DNA of 61,868 nucleotides from NCBI GenBank assembly GCA_044227985.1, contig JBGAVT010000004.1:1-61868 (forward strand). The letters run 5' to 3'. The DNA is from CAZUNB01 sp044227985 (GTDB lineage: Bacteria; Patescibacteriota; Saccharimonadia; Saccharimonadales; JAGPDM01). The notes below the pieces were generated by a model, which saw only the letters and a program-made list of their open reading frames with translations, did no database searches and was not told where the DNA came from. The first letter of the stretch is position 1. Each line of letters opens with the position of its first letter. Shown in pieces: positions 25,355-34,003 of the stretch. The translations under genes were made by a program, and so were the position numbers.

Positions 25355-26146
25355 TTATTTTTCAGAAATTATTTTAACAATTTTTCTTGTCAAAGCTCTT
25401 GTCATAAAACGACGAGCGATATGGGTAATAAATTTGTTTTGCAGTCCGAATACTGCGACGATTTTACCTTGTTTTAGCTTGTTATATCCGTAACTAGCAA
25501 CTTCAGCAGCATTCGGAAGCTTTTTATTGCTGTCGAAAATTGATTGGCCTCTCATATTTGCATTTGACTCAAAACCAGTCCGTGTAGCGCCAGGGCAGAG
25601 AGCTGAGATCTTAATCTCAGAAATATTATTTTCAGCGGCAATAGCTTCAGTCAGAGATAAAACGTAATTTTTTGTAGCATAGTAGACTGCCATACCAGGA
25701 CCTGGGAAAAAACCCGCAATCGATGCAACGTTCATCAAATAACCAGCTTTTTTTTGAGTGAAATCATTTAGTGCCAATTGTGATAGCTCGGTCAGCGTTG
25801 AGATATTGAGTTCAATCATTTGATGATTTCGTTGAGCATCAGTATTGATAAAGTCACCATTATCGCCAAACCCAGCGTTGTTTATGACCATATCAAAACC
25901 ATTTTTTGGTCGGTGCTTTTCGTAGAAACTAGCAATTTTATTACTTTGACTGAGGTCAAACTCAGCAACAATAACTTCTATATTGTGCAATCTTTTGATT
26001 TCTTTTGATAATTTTTCTAGCTTATCGCCGCTACGTGCCACAATCACAAGGTTGTAGCCATCGGCTGCAGCAAGCTTCGCAAATTCAACACCAAAACCGC
26101 TCGATGCCCCAGTTATTAAAGCCCATAGTTTAGTTGAATTGCTCAT
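25355..26146 (-). CDS. Short-chain dehydrogenase/reductase
   Basis: SDR enzymes oxidise or reduce hydroxy/keto groups with NAD(P). The 263-aa protein has the cofactor motif TGASSGFG near the N-terminus, the NNAG motif (MVINNAGFGDNGDF), catalytic Ser in NVASIAGF, the YYATKN catalytic Tyr-Lys, and PGATRTGF after it. The overall pattern matches the DltE/YqjQ-like classical SDR group. Its ATG overlaps the stop of the membrane-protein gene upstream (ATGA), so the two are co-translated. The substrate is unknown. Confidence 0.92.
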   Translation of the reverse strand: MSNSTKLWALITGASSGFGVEFAKLAAADGYNLVIVARSGDKLEKLSKEIKRLHNIEVIVAEFDLSQSNKIASFYEKHRPKNGFDMVINNAGFGDNGDFINTDAQRNHQMIELNISTLTELSQLALNDFTQKKAGYLMNVASIAGFFPGPGMAVYYATKNYVLSLTEAIAAENNISEIKISALCPGATRTGFESNANMRGQSIFDSNKKLPNAAEVASYGYNKLKQGKIVAVFGLQNKFITHIARRFMTRALTRKIVKIISEK

Positions 26147-27051
26147 GAGCTAGCAGAGAGTGGAGCTAACCCTAGTAAGATAATAGGGATGATTGCTATA
26201 ACGATTACTAGCAGTATTAAGATAAAGAACAAAGAAATACCGACCGCTAGCCAGTTTGACCAGTGTAGCTGTGGCTTCTGTATGTTGTTATCGTCGCGGT
26301 ATGTAAAGTCAGCTAGAATACTCGAGTACATAGCAGTCTTTGCTACGAGGCTAGTAACTCCACCCGTGAAAGAGCCTATCATCCCAGCAAAAAAAGCAAT
26401 TGCGTACAGTTCAACAAAACGTGTTTTGCCAATTCGCAGTGCTTGGCCGATAGCTTCGATTGGACCAATTTTTTTGTATACCATTAATGGAATGCCAAGG
26501 CTGAACACTACAGCCAAAAAGATACCTGGGATAATAAAAAATAAAAAACCAAAAAAGATCATAAAACCAGTTAGAATTGTATATCCGAGTGCAGGGAGGA
26601 AGAGTTTGAGTGCTTCTTTGCCGGCATCGCCTGGTAGAATGGTTGTGTTCTCCAGTGTTTTTACTGCGGTTACATATGCCATCAAATCAATAAAGAAGTA
26701 TATTAGCCCTAAGATTAGGCTGATACTAAAGATTAACACAACAACTATGGCACCAATCGCAGTCTCACTGCTTGAGTTATCACCAAGTATCGTCGAGACA
26801 AATGATGGACCAATGTTTTGAAAAAAACCAAAGATGAGCGAAATACCACCAGCTACCAGCAATATTACAGACATTTTTTGGTTAAGACGAAAAAGCTCTT
26901 TGAAACCAAACTCTAATCTGACAAAAACATTTGTGTCATAATTCTCAGCGTTTGTGGTAGCACTGAATCCAGCCTGTGGTAACGGCGTAACAGCTGGTTG
27001 TTTTCGCTCACCAAATCCCTCATATACTTCTTGGTCATTTTTGTTGCTCAT
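26143..27051 (-). CDS. Polytopic membrane protein of unknown function
   Basis: The 302-aa protein has a hydrophilic N-terminus of about 55 residues, then five or six hydrophobic segments including a FFGFLFFIIPGIFLAVVFSL block preceded by ALGYTILTGF. The pattern recalls the glycerophosphodiester-phosphodiesterase membrane domain/YciC-like families, where the IPGI motif is common; that link is tentative. AAGGAG 6 nt before the ATG and a TATACT further upstream give a leadered start, unlike many neighbours. It is the first gene of a two-gene unit with the SDR. Confidence 0.7.
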   Translation of the reverse strand: MSNKNDQEVYEGFGERKQPAVTPLPQAGFSATTNAENYDTNVFVRLEFGFKELFRLNQKMSVILLVAGGISLIFGFFQNIGPSFVSTILGDNSSSETAIGAIVVVLIFSISLILGLIYFFIDLMAYVTAVKTLENTTILPGDAGKEALKLFLPALGYTILTGFMIFFGFLFFIIPGIFLAVVFSLGIPLMVYKKIGPIEAIGQALRIGKTRFVELYAIAFFAGMIGSFTGGVTSLVAKTAMYSSILADFTYRDDNNIQKPQLHWSNWLAVGISLFFILILLVIVIAIIPIILLGLAPLSASS

Positions 27052-27197
27052 CTATGCTCCTTATCTGTAGTCAGTATAACGCATCTCCTAGGTCGCTGCA
27101 CTCGACTAAACAACAGTATTTTGTCCTTGACTTGAAAAAACGTTCATGGTTATATAAAGACGTAACTATACTGATAAAAAAAGGAAGCAGAACAGAT

Positions 27198-29804
27198 ATG
27201 ATTTCAAAAAGTGCCAGCTCATATTTTCAACATCTAATACAAGTCAGATCGATATTCCTCGGTTTGATTGGTCTCGCATTGCTCGGATTTGCAATCGTAC
27301 CGATTAATAGTACCAACGCATCTTACCCAGGTGGTGATTGGGACAGTAACGCTATCATCCGTGGCGGTGTTGGGTCTTGCGGTGAATTAGCCAGTAAGAT
27401 CAACGAGAGCGATGCAGAGGCTCGTCAAACTTTCCAAATAACTGGCGTATCAGCGAATCAAGCTTGTTCGGCTGTTAGCGGAACTGTTACACGCGACAAC
27501 AAAGTTATCGTTGACGGTAAGGTTGTTGCACAAAATGTTTATACATTCGGTCGCGAAGATATTCCAGGATCTCAGGCATTAAGTGGTGGTGCATGGCAGC
27601 GACATCCTAGTGTTTCATTCAGAAGTGCTTCGATTCCAGCTTATGTTTACATGGTCAATGGTCAGTTTAAGTGGGCAGTTATTAAAACTTGTGGTAATCC
27701 AGTGATAGGCACCCCTACCTACATACCAAAAATACCAAACCCTCGTTACGATATTACTAAGAAGGTGAATCTTGATCTTAACGCCAATACTGATACTGCT
27801 TTTTTCTTGGGATCAAAAAGTGTTCAGGCAAAACAAGGCCAAAAGGTTCGTTTCATTTCTCAGTCATCTAACCTGGGCAATGTTAAGCTCAATGGCGCAA
27901 TAACAGATACATTACCAAGTGGCACTACTTTTGTAAGCGGTAGTTGGCAGGTTAAGCGTGGTGGTAAAATTGTTGGTAAGGGAGAAGTTGGTCGTGTTGG
28001 AAATGGTTATGCGGCTTGGTATAGTCTTGATCCGGGTGATGAGATAAAGATAAATATTGTTGCAACATATAATACTAATGTACGAGTGAGGAATGTTGCC
28101 TGTACAAAAGCCCAAGAAATAGCTCAAACACTCTGCGATGATGCATTTGTAACTCCAACACCTACACCTGTTGTCAAAATACCTGGTTTCAAGATTAGTA
28201 AAAAAGTTACTACAGATCTAAAAGCAAGTACAGACTCCGCTTATTTTTATGGTAAAGAAGGCGTTCAAGCTAGCAAGGGTCAGCAAGTTCGTTTTCTCAC
28301 TATGGCAGAGAATACTGGTGATTTAGATTTGAATGCGAGTGTACTCGATAAACTTCCAGCTGGTACTACGTATGTATCTGGTAAATTCCAGCTCAAAAAG
28401 AACCTTAAGACTATTGCTACTGGAAACTTAACAAAATATGGATCCGAATATGGTTGGAAGGGCAATTTACCAGTTGGTGGTGAGGTAAAGCTCGATATCC
28501 TGGTTGTCTATAATACTGAAGAAACTGTAAAAAATATTGCTTGTATCACAGCACCAGAAATTCCAGGTAAAGAAGATTGTGACGACGCATATATCATTCC
28601 TAAAAAGGATGCTGAATGTGTTAGCTTGAAGGCAGAAAAAATTGGCACAAATCAGTATAAATTCAAAGTTGCTGGTCGAACTAGCGGCGGTGCAACGATT
28701 AATAGCTTTAAGATGGACTACGGTGATGGCCAGACTCAAACACTTAATAAGTCAGGCAGCGGCTCAGTCACTACGGAATCGACCCACAAGTACGCTGATG
28801 CTAATGCTTCACCAACTGTTATCGCCACAGCAGTTACCTCGCTCGGGGATAAGACTAGTCCAGGTTGTCAAACTATCGTGAAGATTACGCTACCAGAAGC
28901 TGCTTGTGTCAGCTTATCGGCTAATACAGTCGATAGAGCAACTCGAGAATTTACCGTTCAAGCTACAGCTCAGAACGGCGCGGTGATCAACCAGTATGTG
29001 TTTGATTTCGGTGATGAGCAAGTTATCTCGAGCAAAGTTCCAAAGACTAAAATTACATTTAAAGACCCAGGTCAATATACCGTAACCGCTAAGCTTAAAA
29101 CTAATATAGGCGATAAAACTAGCGAAGCCTGTAAAGTAACTGTTAATATCTCAGAAGAAGACCAACCAGCGCTTGATGTCGAAAAGAGGGTTACTACTAA
29201 TGTAAATGCATCGATTGACGAAGCCGGTTTTGCAGCTGCTCAAGAACTTGTTGAGATAAAGCCGAAGGCTGAAGTCCGATTCCTTATCAAAGCCACCAAC
29301 ACTGGAAATATTGCACTGAAGAATGTGAAATTGCGTGATGTTCTACCGGAAGGCCTTACGCTTGCTAGCGGTGAACAGAACCCGACTATAGATAATCTCG
29401 AACCAGGAGCTAGCGTTTACTTTGCTGTTAATGCAATTGCTAGTGACAGTATTGGAGCAGCTACAGTCACTAACGTTGTCTGTATTGCACATGACACCAA
29501 CGAAGACGGTAAGACAGATCTAAATTGTAATGCAAATAAATGTCCGAAAAATCCTGACATTGCTAAGGGTGAAGATCTCGTTGACTGTGATGACGCCCGA
29601 GTTAAAATTGTACCTGACATCACTGTGACACCCGGCCCTGAAACACCAGGATCAATTCCGAAGACTGGGCCAATCACTAGTGCTATCGCTGGAATCGTTT
29701 TTATTGGCTTAAGTGTTCGCACCTGGATAACTTCAAGAAGAAAGCTACTGAGTGCTCAGCTTAAGCCAGTAGCGAATCAGACTAATCATCAGGTGAATAA
29801 ATAA
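27198..29804 (+). CDS. DUF11/PKD-like surface protein with IPKTG anchor
   Basis: From ATG 27198 (GGAAG upstream) the 868-aa protein has a signal segment (about 16-38: SIFLGLIGLALLGFAIVPIN). Next comes a secreted N-terminal domain (about 40-180) and two long repeats of a DUF11/B_ant_repeat type (about 183-328 and 330-470; YVSGKFQLKK / FVSGSWQVKR). Two PKD-like modules (MDYGDGQTQT and FDFGDEQVIS, about 471-656) and a third DUF11-type repeat (657-805) follow. It ends IPKTG (820-824), a hydrophobic span and RRK. Each DUF11 module ends in a paired-Cys CDDA element, suggesting disulfides and extracytoplasmic folding. The likely role is a stalk or adhesin; the binding target is unknown. I reject the 48-residue upstream extension. 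Confidence 0.85.
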   Translation: MISKSASSYFQHLIQVRSIFLGLIGLALLGFAIVPINSTNASYPGGDWDSNAIIRGGVGSCGELASKINESDAEARQTFQITGVSANQACSAVSGTVTRDNKVIVDGKVVAQNVYTFGREDIPGSQALSGGAWQRHPSVSFRSASIPAYVYMVNGQFKWAVIKTCGNPVIGTPTYIPKIPNPRYDITKKVNLDLNANTDTAFFLGSKSVQAKQGQKVRFISQSSNLGNVKLNGAITDTLPSGTTFVSGSWQVKRGGKIVGKGEVGRVGNGYAAWYSLDPGDEIKINIVATYNTNVRVRNVACTKAQEIAQTLCDDAFVTPTPTPVVKIPGFKISKKVTTDLKASTDSAYFYGKEGVQASKGQQVRFLTMAENTGDLDLNASVLDKLPAGTTYVSGKFQLKKNLKTIATGNLTKYGSEYGWKGNLPVGGEVKLDILVVYNTEETVKNIACITAPEIPGKEDCDDAYIIPKKDAECVSLKAEKIGTNQYKFKVAGRTSGGATINSFKMDYGDGQTQTLNKSGSGSVTTESTHKYADANASPTVIATAVTSLGDKTSPGCQTIVKITLPEAACVSLSANTVDRATREFTVQATAQNGAVINQYVFDFGDEQVISSKVPKTKITFKDPGQYTVTAKLKTNIGDKTSEACKVTVNISEEDQPALDVEKRVTTNVNASIDEAGFAAAQELVEIKPKAEVRFLIKATNTGNIALKNVKLRDVLPEGLTLASGEQNPTIDNLEPGASVYFAVNAIASDSIGAATVTNVVCIAHDTNEDGKTDLNCNANKCPKNPDIAKGEDLVDCDDARVKIVPDITVTPGPETPGSIPKTGPITSAIAGIVFIGLSVRTWITSRRKLLSAQLKPVANQTNHQVNK

Positions 29805-29832
29805 CAACGAAAAAAGAAAGAGTGGGTGAGAT

Positions 29833-30333
29833 ATGAAGGATAAACTACCGATATTTATCATCGTGGCAGTGGCACTAGTTGGCGCTATGGGGGCACTTAT
29901 ATGGTTTTCTCAAATAAAGCGATTTGATGCCGAAAATGCAACGATTACCTATGTTGAGAGTAAAGCCGATAATCAGCAAGTTGAAATAGCCTTTACACAG
30001 GGACAGGCTGGCTTATCTGTTAATCGTGGTGATAGTATCACGACTCTTGGCCTAACTACTGATCAGCAAGACAAGATTATCGATCTCGTTAACAAAACTA
30101 CTAGACTAGGTGAGGCACCAGTTAGCAATGAAGCTTGTGATGACAATCTGCCTGAGGCCGATAGTTGGCTCGAAATCTCTGATAGTGAAAATAGCGGCAT
30201 TACCTATTTCTGTTCTGGAATAGGTGTTGATGAAAATGGAAATCTCAAAGGACCAATTCAGGATATTTTACGCGAGATTAATGTTATCGAAGATAACTTC
30301 AAGCCAGCAAGTACTGAGCCAGAACAAGGATAA
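29833..30333 (+). CDS. Single-pass membrane protein, unknown function
   Basis: The 166-aa product has an N-terminal membrane anchor (about 5-26: IFIIVAVALVGAMGALIWFS) and an exported acidic domain with two Cys (ACDDNLP and YFCSGIG), which may pair. A GTGGGTGAG-type purine-rich sequence precedes the ATG. It starts 28 nt after the surface-protein gene and ends 4 nt before the peroxiredoxin start, so it probably belongs to the operon. I recognise no family. Confidence 0.65.
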   Translation: MKDKLPIFIIVAVALVGAMGALIWFSQIKRFDAENATITYVESKADNQQVEIAFTQGQAGLSVNRGDSITTLGLTTDQQDKIIDLVNKTTRLGEAPVSNEACDDNLPEADSWLEISDSENSGITYFCSGIGVDENGNLKGPIQDILREINVIEDNFKPASTEPEQG

Positions 30334-30337
30334 TATA

Positions 30338-30793
30338 TTGATCGACAAAGCCCCCGATTTTTCTTTGCTCGATCAAGTCGGAAATCGACATAGCCTTGAG
30401 GATTATAGAGGTGGCTGGTTAGTTATCTACTTCTACCCAAAAGATGATACGCCTGGTTGTACTACTGAGGCTTGCAGCATTCGTGATGTACGTACTGAGT
30501 TAGAGGAAGTTGGCGCGAAGGTTGTTGGCATCAGTCGTGATGATCAAGGAAGCCACCAACAGTTTACCGAAAAATATAATCTAAATTTTACAATTCTGAG
30601 TGATACTAATACCGAAGTTACAAAGAAGTATGGTGCATGGGGGCAAAACCAGAAGGGAAGTGACGGGGTTTTAAGAAAAACTTTTATTATCAACCCAAGT
30701 GGTGAGATAGCTAAGACTTATATCGATGTAATTCCGGAGGGGCACGGAGAAGAGATTGTTGTTGATCTCGTAGAGCTTCAGAATCATAGTTAG
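30338..30793 (+). CDS. bcp: BCP-type thiol peroxidase (peroxiredoxin)
   Basis: Bacterioferritin comigratory protein-type peroxiredoxins reduce hydrogen peroxide and organic hydroperoxides. The protein shows APDFSLLDQ, VIYFYPKDDTPGCTTEACSIRD with the peroxidatic Cys and a second Cys five positions later (the atypical 2-Cys arrangement), and VVGISRD. I set the start at TTG 30338, which has AAGGA 7 nt upstream and gives 151 aa, the normal size. The frame can be read from 30224, but that overlaps the previous gene. It is preceded by a membrane protein and followed by another, in one tight operon. Confidence 0.92.
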   Translation: MIDKAPDFSLLDQVGNRHSLEDYRGGWLVIYFYPKDDTPGCTTEACSIRDVRTELEEVGAKVVGISRDDQGSHQQFTEKYNLNFTILSDTNTEVTKKYGAWGQNQKGSDGVLRKTFIINPSGEIAKTYIDVIPEGHGEEIVVDLVELQNHS

Positions 30794-30796
30794 AAA

Positions 30797-31582
30797 GTGA
30801 ATAGTATATTCGTCTTACGAATAGCGTTATCATTTCTCGTAGGTGGTAGTTTTGTTGTAATTTTAATCAGAGCCTCGAAACTCTTTAGCTATCGTATAGC
30901 TGCAGCTGTTATGTCAACGCCGACCACAGTATTTGTCGGTTTGATATTTCTAACTTGGCAGGAGGGCGTTCAAGCCACAAGAGATGTTCTGCCACAATTG
31001 ATTATCTTTATTTTATGCAGTGTACTGTTTGCATATTTGTTTTCGATTGGTGGGAAGAGACGTACTTACTCTAGTAGGTTGGTTTCTGGTTTAATTGGGT
31101 GGTTAGTAGCTGCCTTATTGACTGCAGTTTCGACTCGAGGTATTACTATTATTAACGCAGTAGTCCTAGGCTCGTTATTTCTAGCCGCTTTTCATATCTT
31201 GTTCACAATTACTTTTCATACCAAAAAAATTAAAACTAAAGGAGCACCCGAACACTTGCTGTATCGATTCTTTGCATCAGGTATATTGATGTCGATAGCC
31301 GTTATTTCAGCAAAGTTACTAGGTCCATTTTTTGGTTTTATAACCTCGACACTTCCAGTGATGTACTCATTAAGCCTCAGCTTTATATTGAAGGATCAAG
31401 GTATAGTATATTTACATAATCTCGTACGCACGATTCCTAAGATGGTCGTTAGCATACTTTTATTCCAAGTTGCCCTCTGGTCCTTACTAGCTATCTATAA
31501 TCCGTATATCGCATTTCTTGGAGCCTGGGTATTGTCACTTTGTTATGCAGTTATTATCTCTCGTACTCTTGATAAGATGTAG
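30797..31582 (+). CDS. Multi-pass membrane protein, possible internal duplication
   Basis: GTG 30797 lies 3 nt after the peroxiredoxin stop. The 261-aa product has about eight hydrophobic segments, in two halves of four with similar patterns (ASKLFSYRIAAAVMSTPTTVF in the first, ISAKLLGPFFGFITSTLPVM in the second). This suggests an inverted or direct repeat as in small transporters, and DUF3147-like proteins come to mind. I see no signature that gives a substrate. Confidence 0.65.
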   Translation: MNSIFVLRIALSFLVGGSFVVILIRASKLFSYRIAAAVMSTPTTVFVGLIFLTWQEGVQATRDVLPQLIIFILCSVLFAYLFSIGGKRRTYSSRLVSGLIGWLVAALLTAVSTRGITIINAVVLGSLFLAAFHILFTITFHTKKIKTKGAPEHLLYRFFASGILMSIAVISAKLLGPFFGFITSTLPVMYSLSLSFILKDQGIVYLHNLVRTIPKMVVSILLFQVALWSLLAIYNPYIAFLGAWVLSLCYAVIISRTLDKM

Positions 31583-31639
31583 TAGCAGGCGTATAGTTTA
31601 AGTGTTCAATTAAACATTTAAACAAATTTGGAGAAAATT

Positions 31640-32224
31640 ATGAAAATTGTACTTGTGTCTGGTAGTAGTCGAAAGGATAGTCAATCGATCAAAGTCGCCA
31701 ACTGGCTCAGTGAGCAACTGGAGAAGCTTGAGGTAGAAACAGAGATTGTAGACTTATATAAACATGAGCTACCAACCAACCACGAAGATATTTGGTCTGA
31801 TGTCATGGGAGAGCCTGCGATGAGCTTACAGAGAATTATCGAACCAGCAGATGGTTACGTAGTTATATCAGCAGAGTGGAATGGAATGGCACCTCCAGCC
31901 TTAAAAAATTTCTTCTGTTACGTTGGGAAATCTATGGCTGACAAGCCATCATTAATAGCTGCTGTTTCCTCAACGGCTCATGGCGGCGCCTATCCGATAT
32001 CTGAACTTCGGATGAGTAGCTACAAAAATGCGCGTATTCTTTATTTGCCAGAACATATTCGGATTATGAATGTTAATCAAGTCATGAATGGCGATACAGA
32101 TAACGGTGATATCGAAATCAGAGCTGCCTATTCTCTGAAAGTTCTAGTAGAGTACGCTAGAGCACTCAAGTCAGTTCGTAAGTCTGGTGTAACTGATTAT
32201 GAAACCTACCAAAATGGTATGTAA
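31640..32224 (+). CDS. NADPH-dependent FMN reductase-family flavoprotein
   Basis: The 194-aa protein has a flavodoxin-like fold: KIVLVSGSSRKDSQS at the N-terminus (phosphate-binding GS.R), SAEWNGMAPPALKNFFCYVG (the P.Y/E.N..PP.LKN motif of SsuE/ArsH-type reductases) and a HGGAYPISELR segment. It uses NAD(P)H to reduce flavin or an electrophile. I choose ATG 31640, which has GGAG 6 nt upstream, over ATG 31628. It lies upstream of the AlsS-like gene with 73 bp and a separate TATACT between them, so co-expression is possible but not proven. Confidence 0.88.
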   Translation: MKIVLVSGSSRKDSQSIKVANWLSEQLEKLEVETEIVDLYKHELPTNHEDIWSDVMGEPAMSLQRIIEPADGYVVISAEWNGMAPPALKNFFCYVGKSMADKPSLIAAVSSTAHGGAYPISELRMSSYKNARILYLPEHIRIMNVNQVMNGDTDNGDIEIRAAYSLKVLVEYARALKSVRKSGVTDYETYQNGM

Positions 32225-32297
32225 CAGATGAGATTTTGCTTTAGTTGCCAACGACATCTATACTAGAGGCTACGTACCATAAAGAGAGGAAAAGCTT

Positions 32298-33953
32298 ATG
32301 AAGGTGAGTGATATTTTTGTGAAGGCACTTGAAGCCGAAGGTGTTAAATATGTTTTCGGTGTTCCAGGGGAAGAAAATCAGGATTTACTATTTAGTATGG
32401 TGGAGAGCTCAATTACTTTTGTTCCAACTCGACATGAGAACGGTGCTGCATTCATTGCTGATGTCTGGGGGCGTCTCAGTGGTGAAGCCGGTGTCTGTCT
32501 AGGTACGCTCGGCCCTGGGGCAACCAATCTTCTCACTGGGGTAGCAGACGCTTACAGCGACAAAGCACCACTAGTTGTCATTACTGGACAGGGTGGCATT
32601 GAACGTATGCACCATGAGAGTCATCAGTACATTGATGTTATGGCTATGTATAAACCCATAACTAAATATTCAGCAACTATCCGAAGCCCTTCAATCGTAA
32701 CGGAGGTTATCCGTAAGGCCTTTAAAGAAGCAGAGTTCGAGAAACCAGGTGCGACTCATATCGAACTACCAGAGGACATCGCCAAGCTAGATGAAGCAGT
32801 TAAAACTGAACCACTACTACCAAAAAGAGTGCGTCGTGCAGCCGCAGATTACAAAGCCATTAGTCAAACCTTCGAACTAATTAAAAATGCAAAAAAACCA
32901 CTTATTTTAGCTGGTAATGGCGCTGTGCGAAAACTTGCTAGCAAGCATTTGACTGATTTGGCAGAAACTCACAAAATCCCAGTCGTCGGTACGTTCATGG
33001 GCAAAGGGTCTCTAAGCGACAAAAGTGAACAGAGCTTGATGGCAGTTGGGCTCGGCTTTAAGGATTTCGCTCTTGAAGCTTTCGAAGAAGCTGATCTGAT
33101 TATTAGTGTTGGTTATGATATTGGTGAGTATGCTCCACACAAGTGGAATCCAAATGGCGATAAGAAAATCGTCCATATCGATTTTGTGCCAGCTGAAGTT
33201 TATAGTCACTACCAGCCTGAAGTTGAAGTAATTTGTGATATCTCTGACGCACTTTGGCAGCTCAATCAACTGTTGATTGAGAAGAAGCCATCTTTCATTA
33301 AGGATTGGCACAAAGATATCCGCACTAGGCTTTATAATGATATAGCTAGCTACAAGCTTGAAGACGACGATCCTCTAACAACACCAGGTTGTCTCGATAT
33401 TATCCGTGAAGTTATGGACGATGATGGACTGCTGTTGAGTGATGTCGGATCACATAAGATGTGGATTGCTCGTAATTTTCCAACCTATGTACCGAACGGT
33501 ACGATTATCGGAAATGGTTTTGCTAGTATGGGCATCAGTCTCCCTGGTGGTATTGCTGCTAAGCTACTCGATCCGACACGACAAGTTGTGGCGGCACAAG
33601 GCGATGGTGGCTTTATGATGAACTCCCAAGAACTCGAAACTGCTCAGCGTATTGGTGTTGGTTTCACCAACGTTGTGCTCAACGACAATGACTACGGACT
33701 AATCAGCTGGAAGCAGCGAATGAACACTGGTGGAAAAGAAACTAGCACTAAACTAACGAATCCTGATTTCAAGAAGTATGCTGAGAGTTTTGGTATCAAT
33801 GGCTACAATCCGAAAACAGCCGGTGAGTTCCGTGAAACACTAAAGAAAACCCTCGCAAGCGGCGAGCTCTGTGTTATTGAAGCAGTGATTGACCCGAGCG
33901 TTAACCAAGCTCTCTTCGATAAAATGAAGAAATACTTCGCCGAAAAGAAATAG
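32298..33953 (+). CDS. ThDP-dependent acetolactate synthase-like enzyme (AlsS type)
   Basis: The 551-aa protein has the three ThDP-enzyme domains: the PYR domain with catalytic Glu in RHENGAAF, a central FAD/nucleotide-type domain (LIISVGYDIGEYAPHKWN), and the PP domain with GDGGF...VLNDNDYGLI (ThDP-Mg binding). It is closer to catabolic AlsS (the VGYD..EY..KW and SHK.W/SH..WMSR-type segments) than to the anabolic IlvB at 44099. The N-terminal PGEENQD loop differs from the PGA.ID of AlsS, so the product may be another alpha-keto acid-derived compound. AGAGGA lies before the ATG. An aldehyde dehydrogenase follows 50 bp later. Confidence 0.85.
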   Translation: MKVSDIFVKALEAEGVKYVFGVPGEENQDLLFSMVESSITFVPTRHENGAAFIADVWGRLSGEAGVCLGTLGPGATNLLTGVADAYSDKAPLVVITGQGGIERMHHESHQYIDVMAMYKPITKYSATIRSPSIVTEVIRKAFKEAEFEKPGATHIELPEDIAKLDEAVKTEPLLPKRVRRAAADYKAISQTFELIKNAKKPLILAGNGAVRKLASKHLTDLAETHKIPVVGTFMGKGSLSDKSEQSLMAVGLGFKDFALEAFEEADLIISVGYDIGEYAPHKWNPNGDKKIVHIDFVPAEVYSHYQPEVEVICDISDALWQLNQLLIEKKPSFIKDWHKDIRTRLYNDIASYKLEDDDPLTTPGCLDIIREVMDDDGLLLSDVGSHKMWIARNFPTYVPNGTIIGNGFASMGISLPGGIAAKLLDPTRQVVAAQGDGGFMMNSQELETAQRIGVGFTNVVLNDNDYGLISWKQRMNTGGKETSTKLTNPDFKKYAESFGINGYNPKTAGEFRETLKKTLASGELCVIEAVIDPSVNQALFDKMKKYFAEKK

Positions 33954-34003
33954 GCTTACTTGCTTCGGGTGTATAATTAACCATAGCTAATCAAGGAGGC
34001 GAT

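Noticed and set aside
13295..29804. A sortase gene to match the LAKTG and IPKTG proteins
   Set aside because: No TLXTC-type protein is encoded in this window; it may lie elsewhere or the tails may act as plain membrane anchors.
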